Shown: piece by piece, positions 5,897 through 14,949 of the stretch | Layout: every line of letters begins with the position of its first letter | How positions within the stretch are numbered: the first letter of the stretch is position 1 | Virus record (IMG/VR): IMGVR_UViG_3300025727_000037 | Coordinates: 1 to 30,276 of that record | Reading direction: 5' to 3' (one strand) | DNA from: a virus | DNA: 30,276 bases | The notes under the pieces: model-generated | The model's database searches: none | Told to the model about the DNA's origin: nothing | Seen by the model: only the letters and a program-made list of their open reading frames with translations | Translations under genes and position numbers: made by a program

Positions 5897-7842
5897 TACC
5901 CTGTCCTCCCGAACTTCTTACCAATCGCGTCAGCAAGCTGTTGCGCTTCGCCTTTAGCCCCATCGGTGATCTTGTAATCCTCTAAACCGCGAACATACTG
6001 GCCGACTTCCGAAACAGTCATCATGCGTTCCGTCCCATCGTCGTTCAACTGGTGAATAATCGGTTGGAACCTAACATCAGTCATAAAGTCAATAGACGTA
6101 GAATCTATTTCCAACAACCGTGCTGCTTCCATCCGCATCGGAGCGAGAATCTGTTTCACCGTATACCCCTGAGCGATACGAGCATCCAAAGCAGGGAACG
6201 CTGACTGCGCTATTTGCGCTATATCGTTGCGTAAACCAAGTTCAGTTTCGTCACCCAGGAACAGGGCTTCAGCCCAAGCGTCTTTAGTTTCATCGTCGAT
6301 CAAATGCCCAACCATGTAGTCACCGGCGATTTGATCTATCACCGAATACATGTCTCCGACTTGGCCTCCGGCTTGACCGGAATCCCAATCTGCTTCCATC
6401 ACAACGTACTGGTTGACTTCGTAATCTGACCAGCCTTCAACATACGAGTCGCGAGCCAGTTCACGCATCCGTTCATCAGTCATAGTTAACCCGATGCGTC
6501 CCGCAGCGCGAGTCAAACGAACCACCTGGTTGTCTAAATGGTCGGCGGCGGACGCTGGGTCGGATGATTCTAAAAGTTGGAAATCGCGTTCTGCTTTGTC
6601 GTGTTCACCCCACCAATCGGTTTCTTTGATTTCTGCTTCTAAACGCGCTAACCCGGTGGCACTGTCGTACCAGCCTTCGGAGGCGGCTTGTTGCAGGATC
6701 GGGCCGAGTTCTTCGTGGAGTAGCCAGCGCGCTCCGTATCCGTGGGCTGCGGCGAGTGCTGCTGTTTCTTCGTCTGAGAACACATCCCCTGAAGGCACTG
6801 TCCCGCCGGTTGCTCCGCCTCCGGTGGTTGTGGTGGTTCTCACGCTAGGAGTGTAGGTCGGCACATTCGCGAGGGTTTCCCCGGTGGCTGCTTCATACAA
6901 GTCTACCGCGGCTTGGGTTCGTGGCCCCATGATTCCATCTATCGGCCCCGGCGAGAAGCCCGCTGCTGCGAGTTTTTCTTGCAACGCGAACACATCGCTG
7001 TCCCCAACGGGTTGAGTTTCATCCAACCCTTCAACAATCGCAACCTCGCCTTGCGCGACAGCAGGCTTGCCACCTCGTTGGCCGGGATCGCCAGTAAACC
7101 CGCTAGAAGGCACATCTCCAACAGGGGTGGAGACAGCAGTAGCAGGAGGAGTTACCCTTCCCGCTTCAGGGGAAAATGTGGGTGGCGCAGCGGCTTCCTC
7201 TTCGAAACGAGGACGCTCCTCCTTGGGCAGCATCTCCGGAGTAACAACACCTGTTTCCTCCAACACGCGCACAGGGGCAGCATTAAAATCAGTTAAATCA
7301 GTTTCAGTAGCAGCAACCAACTCTTCGGCAGCATCCAACGCAGCCTGAGTCCCGGCACCCATTTCGAACGCTGTCGCATACAACGGGGCAGAAGCATCCG
7401 GTTCAACCGTTACCGTCCCACCCTCAGGAGGCCAAACCTCTTCACGGCCTTCTCCGAGAATATCGGAACGCACCTTAGAGATGTCCCAATCTTGCGGGGT
7501 CTGCCCCCTCGTACCTAAGTTGCGAAGCCAACTACTGTGCGAACGATGGTTAGAGAACTCAATATCGTCAAGAAGCCCAGCGAGTTCGTTGCGATCATCT
7601 TCGTCAACATCCTGCAAAGACGCGCCAGTGCCGTAATCATCTACGATCCGGTCAAGAACAACAGATAGTTGCTCCCAACCAGCATCCCAACCCTGCTGCG
7701 TATCGTAATCCTCGCGATCACGTTGCACCGCTTCCTGCGCTTTAGCGAGTTCTTTCGCGGCTTTCTCCACCGCCTCCTCGCGGTCTTTACGACCAGCGTC
7801 TATAAAAGAATCAAGAGCGTTCGTAGGTTCATCATCAGCCAT
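5896..7842 (-). CDS. Putative virion protein with internal peptidoglycan-binding domain
   Basis: 648 residues. Residues 18-48 are a charged coiled coil (KDREEAVEKAAKELAKAQEA). Residues 200-265 are a Pro/Ala/Thr/Glu-rich linker. Residues 278-322 are a PG_binding_1-type domain (LQEKLAAAGFSPGPIDGIMG, then RTQAAVDLYEAATG), followed by a Thr/Gly linker (TTTTTGGGATGG). The C-terminal 290 residues are helical, with W/Y-rich segments (WLLHEELGPILQQAASEGWY; DEFTKDAWAEALF-like) and no visible catalytic motif. A wall-binding domain within a protein of the head-tail block suggests that it enters or touches the cell wall during DNA entry. It overlaps both neighbours by one base (TGATG). Codon preference changes within the gene. 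Confidence 0.7.
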   Translation of the reverse strand: MADDEPTNALDSFIDAGRKDREEAVEKAAKELAKAQEAVQRDREDYDTQQGWDAGWEQLSVVLDRIVDDYGTGASLQDVDEDDRNELAGLLDDIEFSNHRSHSSWLRNLGTRGQTPQDWDISKVRSDILGEGREEVWPPEGGTVTVEPDASAPLYATAFEMGAGTQAALDAAEELVAATETDLTDFNAAPVRVLEETGVVTPEMLPKEERPRFEEEAAAPPTFSPEAGRVTPPATAVSTPVGDVPSSGFTGDPGQRGGKPAVAQGEVAIVEGLDETQPVGDSDVFALQEKLAAAGFSPGPIDGIMGPRTQAAVDLYEAATGETLANVPTYTPSVRTTTTTGGGATGGTVPSGDVFSDEETAALAAAHGYGARWLLHEELGPILQQAASEGWYDSATGLARLEAEIKETDWWGEHDKAERDFQLLESSDPASAADHLDNQVVRLTRAAGRIGLTMTDERMRELARDSYVEGWSDYEVNQYVVMEADWDSGQAGGQVGDMYSVIDQIAGDYMVGHLIDDETKDAWAEALFLGDETELGLRNDIAQIAQSAFPALDARIAQGYTVKQILAPMRMEAARLLEIDSTSIDFMTDVRFQPIIHQLNDDGTERMMTVSEVGQYVRGLEDYKITDGAKGEAQQLADAIGKKFGRTG

Positions 7843-8567
7843 CAGGCTCCCCTTACCAAGCGTTCAAACACGCTTAAAGTTTTTTCAGTAGCACGGGCAG
7901 AAACCTCACCCGGAGCAGACTCAGCAAAAGCCGCTTCAACATCAGCACCAGACGGCGACTGAGACTGCGAAGTCTCCAACGAACGAATCACCGACATCGC
8001 CAACTGGCGTTCCTCAGACGAAGCGTTACGACCCAACAAGTTTTTAGCAGCAGAATCAGCCATCGAATACACTTGCGCTTCGGTAGCGCGACGGATAATC
8101 CGTGCCGGAGCAGCCTGCGGTTCAAACAAAGACGGATCAGCATCCGGCATAGCCGACAACGGGTCAACACCCTGCGTCGCATAATACGAGATAGCCCGGT
8201 TTAAGGCCGCCAACGAATCAGTAGGCCGGTCAATGTCTTCAGGGTTCGTGCCGCGAGTATAAAACCCGGCAGCGTATAAGCGTTCATTTATTTGGCGTTG
8301 ACCTTCAGGGGTAGCGTCACCGTATTGGTTCCAAATATCGCGGACAGTAACATCCGTAACTATTACGTCGTCAAAAGACCCCGTAGGGTACCAAGCGGCC
8401 TCTACATCGTCTTCCGGCCTGACCATTGACGGTTCAGTGTGGGTGACCACAGGGGCATCCAACGGCATCGAAGACCACTCGTTCCACGGGTCGTAAACCT
8501 CTCCCCCCGCAGCACCACCCGTAGCGAACCCCTGCTGGGCGGCCATCTCATCAAACTCAACAGTCAT
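7842..8567 (-). CDS. Putative virion protein, 241 residues
   Basis: Starts MTVEFDEMAAQQGFATGGAA at the stop of the giant gene. The N-terminal third is Gly/Asp/Pro-rich and probably disordered (YDPWNEWSSMPLD). The middle has VTDVTVRDIWNQYGDATPEG and INERLYAAGFYTRG, which resembles a small helical repeat also seen in the next gene. The C-terminal part is helical (EERQLAMSVIRSLETSQSQS; ATEKTLSVFERLVRG). No catalytic motif. It sits in an uninterrupted overlap chain with the giant protein and the peptidoglycan-binding protein, so a shared role in the virion is likely but unproven. Confidence 0.6.
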   Translation of the reverse strand: MTVEFDEMAAQQGFATGGAAGGEVYDPWNEWSSMPLDAPVVTHTEPSMVRPEDDVEAAWYPTGSFDDVIVTDVTVRDIWNQYGDATPEGQRQINERLYAAGFYTRGTNPEDIDRPTDSLAALNRAISYYATQGVDPLSAMPDADPSLFEPQAAPARIIRRATEAQVYSMADSAAKNLLGRNASSEERQLAMSVIRSLETSQSQSPSGADVEAAFAESAPGEVSARATEKTLSVFERLVRGA

Positions 8568-11500
8568 TACGCAGCCTCATTTTTTAACATTTGCTGACTC
8601 TCCGGCCAGGTATCACTAGACATAGGATCAAACTCCAACCAACGCCACAACAAATCACCAAACGTCGGATTCTCCGCCATCCTCATCGTTACTTCCTCCC
8701 ACGCCGCAGCCATATCCTGATTACTGGAAGCCCGCAAAGTAGACGCACCACCATTAGCGGCCCGTTCAGCTAGTTCCCCAGTAAATATATCACGCATATC
8801 GAGGTACTCAGATAATAACCGAATATCGTCGCGCCCTATCAAACGCTCATCCTCAACAATCGCCCGCATCCCATCAACCCGGTTCGACCATTTAGTCAAA
8901 TCAGGGTTCTTGTACGCTTCAGCCCACAACGGGAACTCCTCAGCAATCCGTTCAATGGCTTGCTTCTTCACCGCAGCCAACTCAGAAGCAGCAGCGACCT
9001 GCAAGTTCGGTAAACCCCGTTCACGCATCTCATTATAAATAATATCATTAATGCGGCCATACTCTTGCCAACCCTCGCGTTCACGCGAAGAAACCAAAAT
9101 CTCTTCCAACGCCAAACGTTCACGCCTCTTCACACCAGACCCAGGGCGGGTATCTTCCTCCAACTGGCGGTCATACACAGCGGCACTAAACTTCGCAGCA
9201 CCACCACCCTCGATACCGAGAATCAAACCACCAACCTCAGGGAACTGGTTAACCAAATCAATGTATTCGGCCCGCAACTCTTCGGACTCCAACGTTGCCG
9301 GTAACCCCTCATTGTTTTTAGAGAACCGGGCAGCCAAAGCAAAAAACCCTTCGTTGCCTTCATCGACAAGTAACTCCATGAACTTGTCGTCAGCGGTAGA
9401 CGGATCAGCAGATTTGAACCCGCGATACGCATCAATATACGATTGGTACGGGGAATGAAACCCGACGGACGCAGGCGAAAACGCTGATGCGATAGCGCGA
9501 ACAAACATAAATGACTTCGCATCGTTACGCACATCGGCAATAAACTCTGCGCGAGCGTTACCATCGCCGAAATCTATTTGCTCCAAATCACCGTTCGCCA
9601 TATCCGCTAAACGAGTAACCATAATCGTTGCCGCTTGCGACTCATACGAACGATCCTCCAGCAAAGAAGAAGTAATACGTTTCATCCACGCCGGTTGCAA
9701 AGAATCCAACACACCGACAGGGCCGTAAGGCAACATAAACTTTAACGCATCCTCCACTTGAGGTTCTTCCTGCACAAGCTTAGATGCCGGTATTTGAATA
9801 ATCGGCCCGAACCCTGGTAAACCCTGTGTGATCATGTTCAGCGACGACGCACGGAACCGGATAACGTTTTGGTCGTCAGCGGCACCACCAGCATATCCGG
9901 CACCCATTATGTCGGCAGCGAACTCAGGTACCCGAAACTGGAAAAACCTGTTCCCCCGGTCATCTTCAACTGTTTCAAACGTGTCACCCAACTCGACATC
10001 GGGATGGATTGCCTTAAACATTCTCGCTGTGAACACAGGGTTGTTGGCGGTCAAACCGGCCCAACGACTCAACACTTCTTGCCAAGCATTAAAGAACGGC
10101 ATAACGTTTTTCATTATCGCACCAAACTGTGAAGTTTCAGCGAGATCGTAAAGAAGGTAACGGGTTTCTTGTAACGCTTCGCGGCGGGCAGACGACTCTA
10201 ACTGCCGTAACGCGTCTTCGGAAAGTTCAAACCCTTCGCCTTTTTTGAAATCTTTCAACCGGCGGCGCATACCCATTTCGTAGATGCGTCGGAAATACGG
10301 GTTACGCGACAAAGTATCTGTCGGTAATGTCCCCATGCGTTCATACAAACCGTCAACGACTTTTTGGGCGCGATCTAGTATCCCATCGGATTTCATCATT
10401 GTTTGTTCTTGAGCGTGGATTGTCCCCACTAAACCCTGCCACGACTCGCCAACATCATCAGCGACTTTGCGTACATCATCCAACGACACGCGTTGACCCT
10501 GAGCGAGCCTCGCCCGCAACGCAGGATCAGACAACATCCGGTCAGCAGCAGAAACCGCAACCTCAGCCCAACCATCCGCACCCTGATGTTTAATCCGCAA
10601 CGCAATATCTTGAGCAAACTGGCGACCCGACGGAGTTTCGTTCATCCATCTCACCAACGCCTCAGCACGATCCGCAGCGTTACCTAACGAATCATCCCAA
10701 ATAATAGCACCCAACTCGCCGCCCCAATGATCGTTAACGACACGCTCCCAATAGTTAGCGAAATCCCTCACCCCATCAACAGTCACCGCATCATTCGGGT
10801 CCAACACCCGTGTCCACGCACCCAACTCGACAGCGAGCTTATCGTTTTGCATTTTCGTAGCGTTATCCAACAAATATCCTGTTTGCCGGTTCGCACTATT
10901 GAGTTTACGCCAAGCCAGATTCGGAGACAAAGCATCACCGAACGCTGCTTGCACTTCGTATCCGTTGATTTCTAGATTACCGACACCTAGTTCACGCAAC
11001 GCTACTTGGTCGCCAGTTTTTTTCGCTTCCTCTATTTTTGTGCGTTTCTTAATCAACTTACGCAACGCCTTGTTGTTACGAATCAAAGAACCGCCTGCAC
11101 CGGCAGCCGCACCGAACGGCCCCGCTATTACTGTTCCGAGCGCACCGGATCGAGCAGCGCGACCAACCTGTATACGGCGAGGAGATTTTGTTTTCAACGC
11201 CGACTCCAACGCGGCTTCAACATAATCGGCGCGAGAAGAAGTCAACAACTCCCACAACGGGCCGTTCCCCATCGAAGTACCTTCACCCAAAACAGATAAA
11301 CGAGACATCATCCGTAACTGTTCATCGCCGACAACACGAATAGCCCACGCTGGACGCAGCAGCATCGATGGCCGCCAAATACGCATCGCCCCAGTGATCC
11401 AGTCGCCAGCGTTATCGGTTGCTTTATACACACCGGAGAACCGCGACTTGTTGTGGCGAAGAAAACGATCCAAACCTTTAACATCTAAAGTGAAAAACGA

Positions 11501-14500
11501 TTGCTGCAACTGTGCCGGAGTCAACGGCATTTCCATCGTTGTGAGAACCCCGGTTGCGTCGTCTACCCATTCAACTGTTGACACGCCTCGTTCGGCATCG
11601 TATTTAGGGGTTTTACCCAAAGTAAACCGTGCGCCACGCGACGACTGTTCAAAATCTTTGATCAACGCATCAATCTGTGTTTTAGACGCATCCGGGTGGT
11701 GACGCAAAACAACGCGTTTAATCATCGCTGTCTGCTGCGCCTCCGCTTTGAACACGCGACCAGCGCGACCCGCCGCAGCCCACTCGCCACGGAACCTTGC
11801 TATCTCATCGGCGGAAGCCCCACCTTCCTGCATCGCACGGGCGATCTGCTCACCACTATTAGGGTCACCAGCCCAAACATGTCGTTGAGGTTTCATATCG
11901 CGAAACAACTGAACAGAACGACCCAAACGACCAGGACGATCAATGCCGTCGCCACGGTACCAAGTAGAGTGTTCTAGTTTGTCTCTAGTGTTTTTACGCC
12001 AAGACGGAGTTATTACTTCGTCTATGGAAGCCCAACCCGCTACCGCTTGGGCGTGGGACGCGGTTTCGTCGGCTAGTTCTTGCGCTGTTTGGAACGCGGC
12101 AGCGTTGGCTCCTGCGACTCCTTCTGGGATGTGCGGTCCGATGAACGCTGTGTCTGCGAATAGTCCGCGGTAAAATGTTCCGGCGGCAGGCGAGTCGGCC
12201 ATGATGCGTTCCACTGCGGAGGTTTCTCCCATGAAGAACCGCATTGGGCCTTCCATTGATTCGCGTCCGCCGGTGAATCCGCCTTCTCCGAGGTATGCGC
12301 GGGCTAGTTCGTATGATACGAGGTCGCCTCTGGCGTGGTCGGGGAAGTATTTTTCGCGGATACGCCCGGTGAGTGTGTTGAGGACTGTTTCGGCTTGTCC
12401 ATCCACGTCACCTGCTTCTTTCAGGCGGCCTTTGATGTCGTCGCGGGTTTGGACGAGTGCGTCTATTTCTTCGTCTGTTACTGTTCCGCTGCGGCGTTTC
12501 CGTGTCCGAGCGTTTCTGAGTACACGATTTGCTTCAACAAGGTCGTCTTCTAGTTTCGCTACATTTGCAACAGCAGCACCGGTAGTAGGCGACCGAGGGA
12601 TACGGGTAGCGGAAGCCCCCGAATCAACCACCCCTGACACAAACTGCAACAACCCATTATCGGCAATCGTTTTTTCCAGAACTACAGGAGAAGCCAAATC
12701 GCTGACGGGGCGCATCAAGAGTGCCTTAACGGTGTCCAACCCGACCTTCTCTACCGCCCCCTCTAAAGCCTTCTCAATCTCAGGAGACATCACCCCGCGC
12801 TTCGCAAACTCTTCCGACAAACTGTGCAATCGAAGCGACAGCCTCTCCCAGTCCGGCCCCCTCACCGCATCGTGCGGACCAGCAAAGTATCTAGTGTCCT
12901 TGCCTCTGTAATCCAAATCTTTGAACTCAGGTATCGAGTCAACGATGTTCTCAACATCGTCTAGTTGGGCAATGATTTCATCTTCCAACCCTTTGGGACT
13001 AAGTTTCGCGGCCTCATCGTTAAACCGCACATGGGGTTGCCAACTCTCCGTTGGGGTTACCCTCGACCCCAACACTCTAGGGCTTATGATAAGTTCCGAT
13101 TCGGGAGTAATGGGGCCAAGGCGCGCATCTACCGCTCCTGAAACTTCTCTGAGTTCTATCTCGAACCGCTCAATCTGATGACTCCCAGGGCGGGACACTG
13201 TTCCTGATGCTACTTTTTCTGCCCCCAGGTATTCCGCGTCGAGCGAAACCGACGGTTGGCGATCAAGCGGGTTACCTCGACGATATACCACCACGGTGCC
13301 ATTCCCGAAAGCAGGGTTTGTCCTTAAAAGATACTCTTGGCTTATAATCGCTATTTGGCGTTCAACCAAGGCTTTCACCGCCGGAGTGATGTCTCCTGCT
13401 TCTATGACGAAATCATCCGCCCAGGGTGCGATTGCCTCTTTGCCTGTTAGGGCGATTCCAGCCGGATCGTTAACGGGGCTACCCCGATAAGATAAGGCGA
13501 CCTCTTCAAAGGTGCCTCCCACCCCAGAAACGGGGGCTGTGTCCTCTAGCCCCGTTAAGGCGCGCTGCCCAATCGTGTAGTTCGCTTCACGCCTATCTGT
13601 AAAATGTCGGCGCACGATCTCATCGGCGAGGTTTTTTTCCGCAGCGGTGGCCGCAGGAAGTTCTGCGAAAGAACCGCCAAACCCTTTGAACACCCCATCC
13701 GCATCGCCTCCAACGCCGACAAGGGATTGGGTATCCCCTGTTTGCACTGCTTCTATTATGCCAAGTTTTTCTTCGTTGCCAACAGCATTCACCCGTTGCG
13801 TCGCAGAGAGGTCTGGGGCTTCCCCCCAAGAGGCTTCTCGAACTGGTGGGGCATGCCCAGCGTCGGTGGCTAACTGTTCAACATCATCTGCTAAACGAGA
13901 AAACCCGCCGCCCTCCTCAAAATAGTTAACCCGAGCAGAACGCAAACGCGCACCACGCACACCCATATATGTGTACCCAGCCAAAATATCCACATCACCG
14001 AACACGCGAAACGCAGCGTCAACGGTACCCGACATGATGTTATGAAACTGGGTACCCTCCCAACGAGCCAACTGATCTTCATCCATGATGTCGTCAGTCG
14101 CCATAGCAAACGAAACCGCTTGACCAATAGAACGAGTTTGCGCTATACGATGCGCCAACTTCCAATCATCCTTATCAAACCAAACACCAATATCGTCGCC
14201 AAAAAAACCGCCCGAACCACGCGACTCAGCGAGCGAAGCCATCGTCATCACCGTAGTCAAAGGCTCACGAATCCACTCGCGGCCAGCGTACTCCAACCCC
14301 TCCAACGCCTTCCCGCCACCCTCACGCACAGGCTCAGGCAAAGCACCAATCAACGTGCCACCAATACCATCAGGACCAATCAGATTATTGAGTTGCTCCG
14401 CGCCACGCTTCATCGCGACCCCAGAAACAGTACCCAACAACCCTTCATACTCGTCGTCAGTAAAAGGAGCCTCAACAATATCTATAACAGCGTTAACGGA

Positions 14501-14560
14501 AGTACGCCCAACCTCGAAACCAGCGTCCCAAAGTTTATCCAAGCGACTTAAAAAACTCAC
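8567..14560 (-). CDS. Giant (1997-residue) putative internal/ejected virion protein
   Basis: One uninterrupted frame from GTG 14560. Residues 1-300 are mixed helical. Residues 420-505 show an arrangement like ADP-ribosyltransferases: VVVYRRG (R427/R428), PSVSLDAEYLGAEKVA (436-451) and PESELIISP (E487, E489). Residues 665-715 are a charged coiled coil. Residues 1138-1160 are a Gly/Ala-rich hydrophobic segment (GALGTVIAGPFGAAAGAGGS), flanked by basic residues. Residues 1060-1090 (RPSMLLRPAWAIRVVGDEQL) and 1478-1500 (GAIMKNVMPFFNAWQEVLSR) are patterns I associate with very large actinophage virion proteins. The C-terminus is helical and acidic. Its place just after the portal and the lack of a tape measure suggest an internal protein ejected with DNA. 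The function of the ART-like part is inference. Confidence 0.75.
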   Translation of the reverse strand: MSFLSRLDKLWDAGFEVGRTSVNAVIDIVEAPFTDDEYEGLLGTVSGVAMKRGAEQLNNLIGPDGIGGTLIGALPEPVREGGGKALEGLEYAGREWIREPLTTVMTMASLAESRGSGGFFGDDIGVWFDKDDWKLAHRIAQTRSIGQAVSFAMATDDIMDEDQLARWEGTQFHNIMSGTVDAAFRVFGDVDILAGYTYMGVRGARLRSARVNYFEEGGGFSRLADDVEQLATDAGHAPPVREASWGEAPDLSATQRVNAVGNEEKLGIIEAVQTGDTQSLVGVGGDADGVFKGFGGSFAELPAATAAEKNLADEIVRRHFTDRREANYTIGQRALTGLEDTAPVSGVGGTFEEVALSYRGSPVNDPAGIALTGKEAIAPWADDFVIEAGDITPAVKALVERQIAIISQEYLLRTNPAFGNGTVVVYRRGNPLDRQPSVSLDAEYLGAEKVASGTVSRPGSHQIERFEIELREVSGAVDARLGPITPESELIISPRVLGSRVTPTESWQPHVRFNDEAAKLSPKGLEDEIIAQLDDVENIVDSIPEFKDLDYRGKDTRYFAGPHDAVRGPDWERLSLRLHSLSEEFAKRGVMSPEIEKALEGAVEKVGLDTVKALLMRPVSDLASPVVLEKTIADNGLLQFVSGVVDSGASATRIPRSPTTGAAVANVAKLEDDLVEANRVLRNARTRKRRSGTVTDEEIDALVQTRDDIKGRLKEAGDVDGQAETVLNTLTGRIREKYFPDHARGDLVSYELARAYLGEGGFTGGRESMEGPMRFFMGETSAVERIMADSPAAGTFYRGLFADTAFIGPHIPEGVAGANAAAFQTAQELADETASHAQAVAGWASIDEVITPSWRKNTRDKLEHSTWYRGDGIDRPGRLGRSVQLFRDMKPQRHVWAGDPNSGEQIARAMQEGGASADEIARFRGEWAAAGRAGRVFKAEAQQTAMIKRVVLRHHPDASKTQIDALIKDFEQSSRGARFTLGKTPKYDAERGVSTVEWVDDATGVLTTMEMPLTPAQLQQSFFTLDVKGLDRFLRHNKSRFSGVYKATDNAGDWITGAMRIWRPSMLLRPAWAIRVVGDEQLRMMSRLSVLGEGTSMGNGPLWELLTSSRADYVEAALESALKTKSPRRIQVGRAARSGALGTVIAGPFGAAAGAGGSLIRNNKALRKLIKKRTKIEEAKKTGDQVALRELGVGNLEINGYEVQAAFGDALSPNLAWRKLNSANRQTGYLLDNATKMQNDKLAVELGAWTRVLDPNDAVTVDGVRDFANYWERVVNDHWGGELGAIIWDDSLGNAADRAEALVRWMNETPSGRQFAQDIALRIKHQGADGWAEVAVSAADRMLSDPALRARLAQGQRVSLDDVRKVADDVGESWQGLVGTIHAQEQTMMKSDGILDRAQKVVDGLYERMGTLPTDTLSRNPYFRRIYEMGMRRRLKDFKKGEGFELSEDALRQLESSARREALQETRYLLYDLAETSQFGAIMKNVMPFFNAWQEVLSRWAGLTANNPVFTARMFKAIHPDVELGDTFETVEDDRGNRFFQFRVPEFAADIMGAGYAGGAADDQNVIRFRASSLNMITQGLPGFGPIIQIPASKLVQEEPQVEDALKFMLPYGPVGVLDSLQPAWMKRITSSLLEDRSYESQAATIMVTRLADMANGDLEQIDFGDGNARAEFIADVRNDAKSFMFVRAIASAFSPASVGFHSPYQSYIDAYRGFKSADPSTADDKFMELLVDEGNEGFFALAARFSKNNEGLPATLESEELRAEYIDLVNQFPEVGGLILGIEGGGAAKFSAAVYDRQLEEDTRPGSGVKRRERLALEEILVSSREREGWQEYGRINDIIYNEMRERGLPNLQVAAASELAAVKKQAIERIAEEFPLWAEAYKNPDLTKWSNRVDGMRAIVEDERLIGRDDIRLLSEYLDMRDIFTGELAERAANGGASTLRASSNQDMAAAWEEVTMRMAENPTFGDLLWRWLEFDPMSSDTWPESQQMLKNEAA

Positions 14561-14568
14561 ACGAACCC

Positions 14569-14949
14569 CTAGTAAACGCCGCGACCATTAACGGCCAAAT
14601 CGCGGACACGACGAACAAACATACGAAAGTTCGCTGTCGCCTCAGGTTGCGCCGCTTTAGTTTCCAACAACGGCAAATACGCAGCCAAACGCTCCGACAT
14701 TTCCTTATCGCCAGCACCCTGAGGAACAGCCAACGCCTCCGCACCCGGACCAGGACCAACCCCAGCACCCGAAGTAACAGGTTGACGAGGCTGCTCAGTA
14801 GGACGAGTCAACGGGCCAGCCGCACCCGGTTGTATCCGCGGTGTCTCCGGCAACGGAATAGCCCGCTGCGCTTCCTCCTGTTTCACCCGCTCACCGTAAC
14901 CCTGCCCACCAGCGGACTGAACTTTTTGCCCCTTACCTTTACGCGGCAT
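14569..14949 (-). CDS. Small Pro/Gly/Gln-rich protein next to the portal
   Basis: 126 residues. The N-terminus is basic (MPRKGKGQKVQSAGGQGYGE); residues 20-80 are disordered and rich in Pro, Gln and Gly (RPTEQPRQPVTSGAGVGPGP). The C-terminal 45 residues form helices (SERLAAYLPLLETKA; ANFRMFVRRVRDLA). It starts in the stop of the portal gene and ends nine bases before the giant gene. No family is recognised. The basic disordered head and helical tail would suit a portal-associated or head-completion protein, which is inferred only from place. Confidence 0.6.
   Translation of the reverse strand: MPRKGKGQKVQSAGGQGYGERVKQEEAQRAIPLPETPRIQPGAAGPLTRPTEQPRQPVTSGAGVGPGPGAEALAVPQGAGDKEMSERLAAYLPLLETKAAQPEATANFRMFVRRVRDLAVNGRGVY

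Noticed and set aside
12201-12911. 236-codon plus-strand frame opposite the giant gene
   Set aside because: Antisense to a clear coding frame in a block of A/C-ending codons, which removes stops from the opposite strand; no ribosome-binding site.
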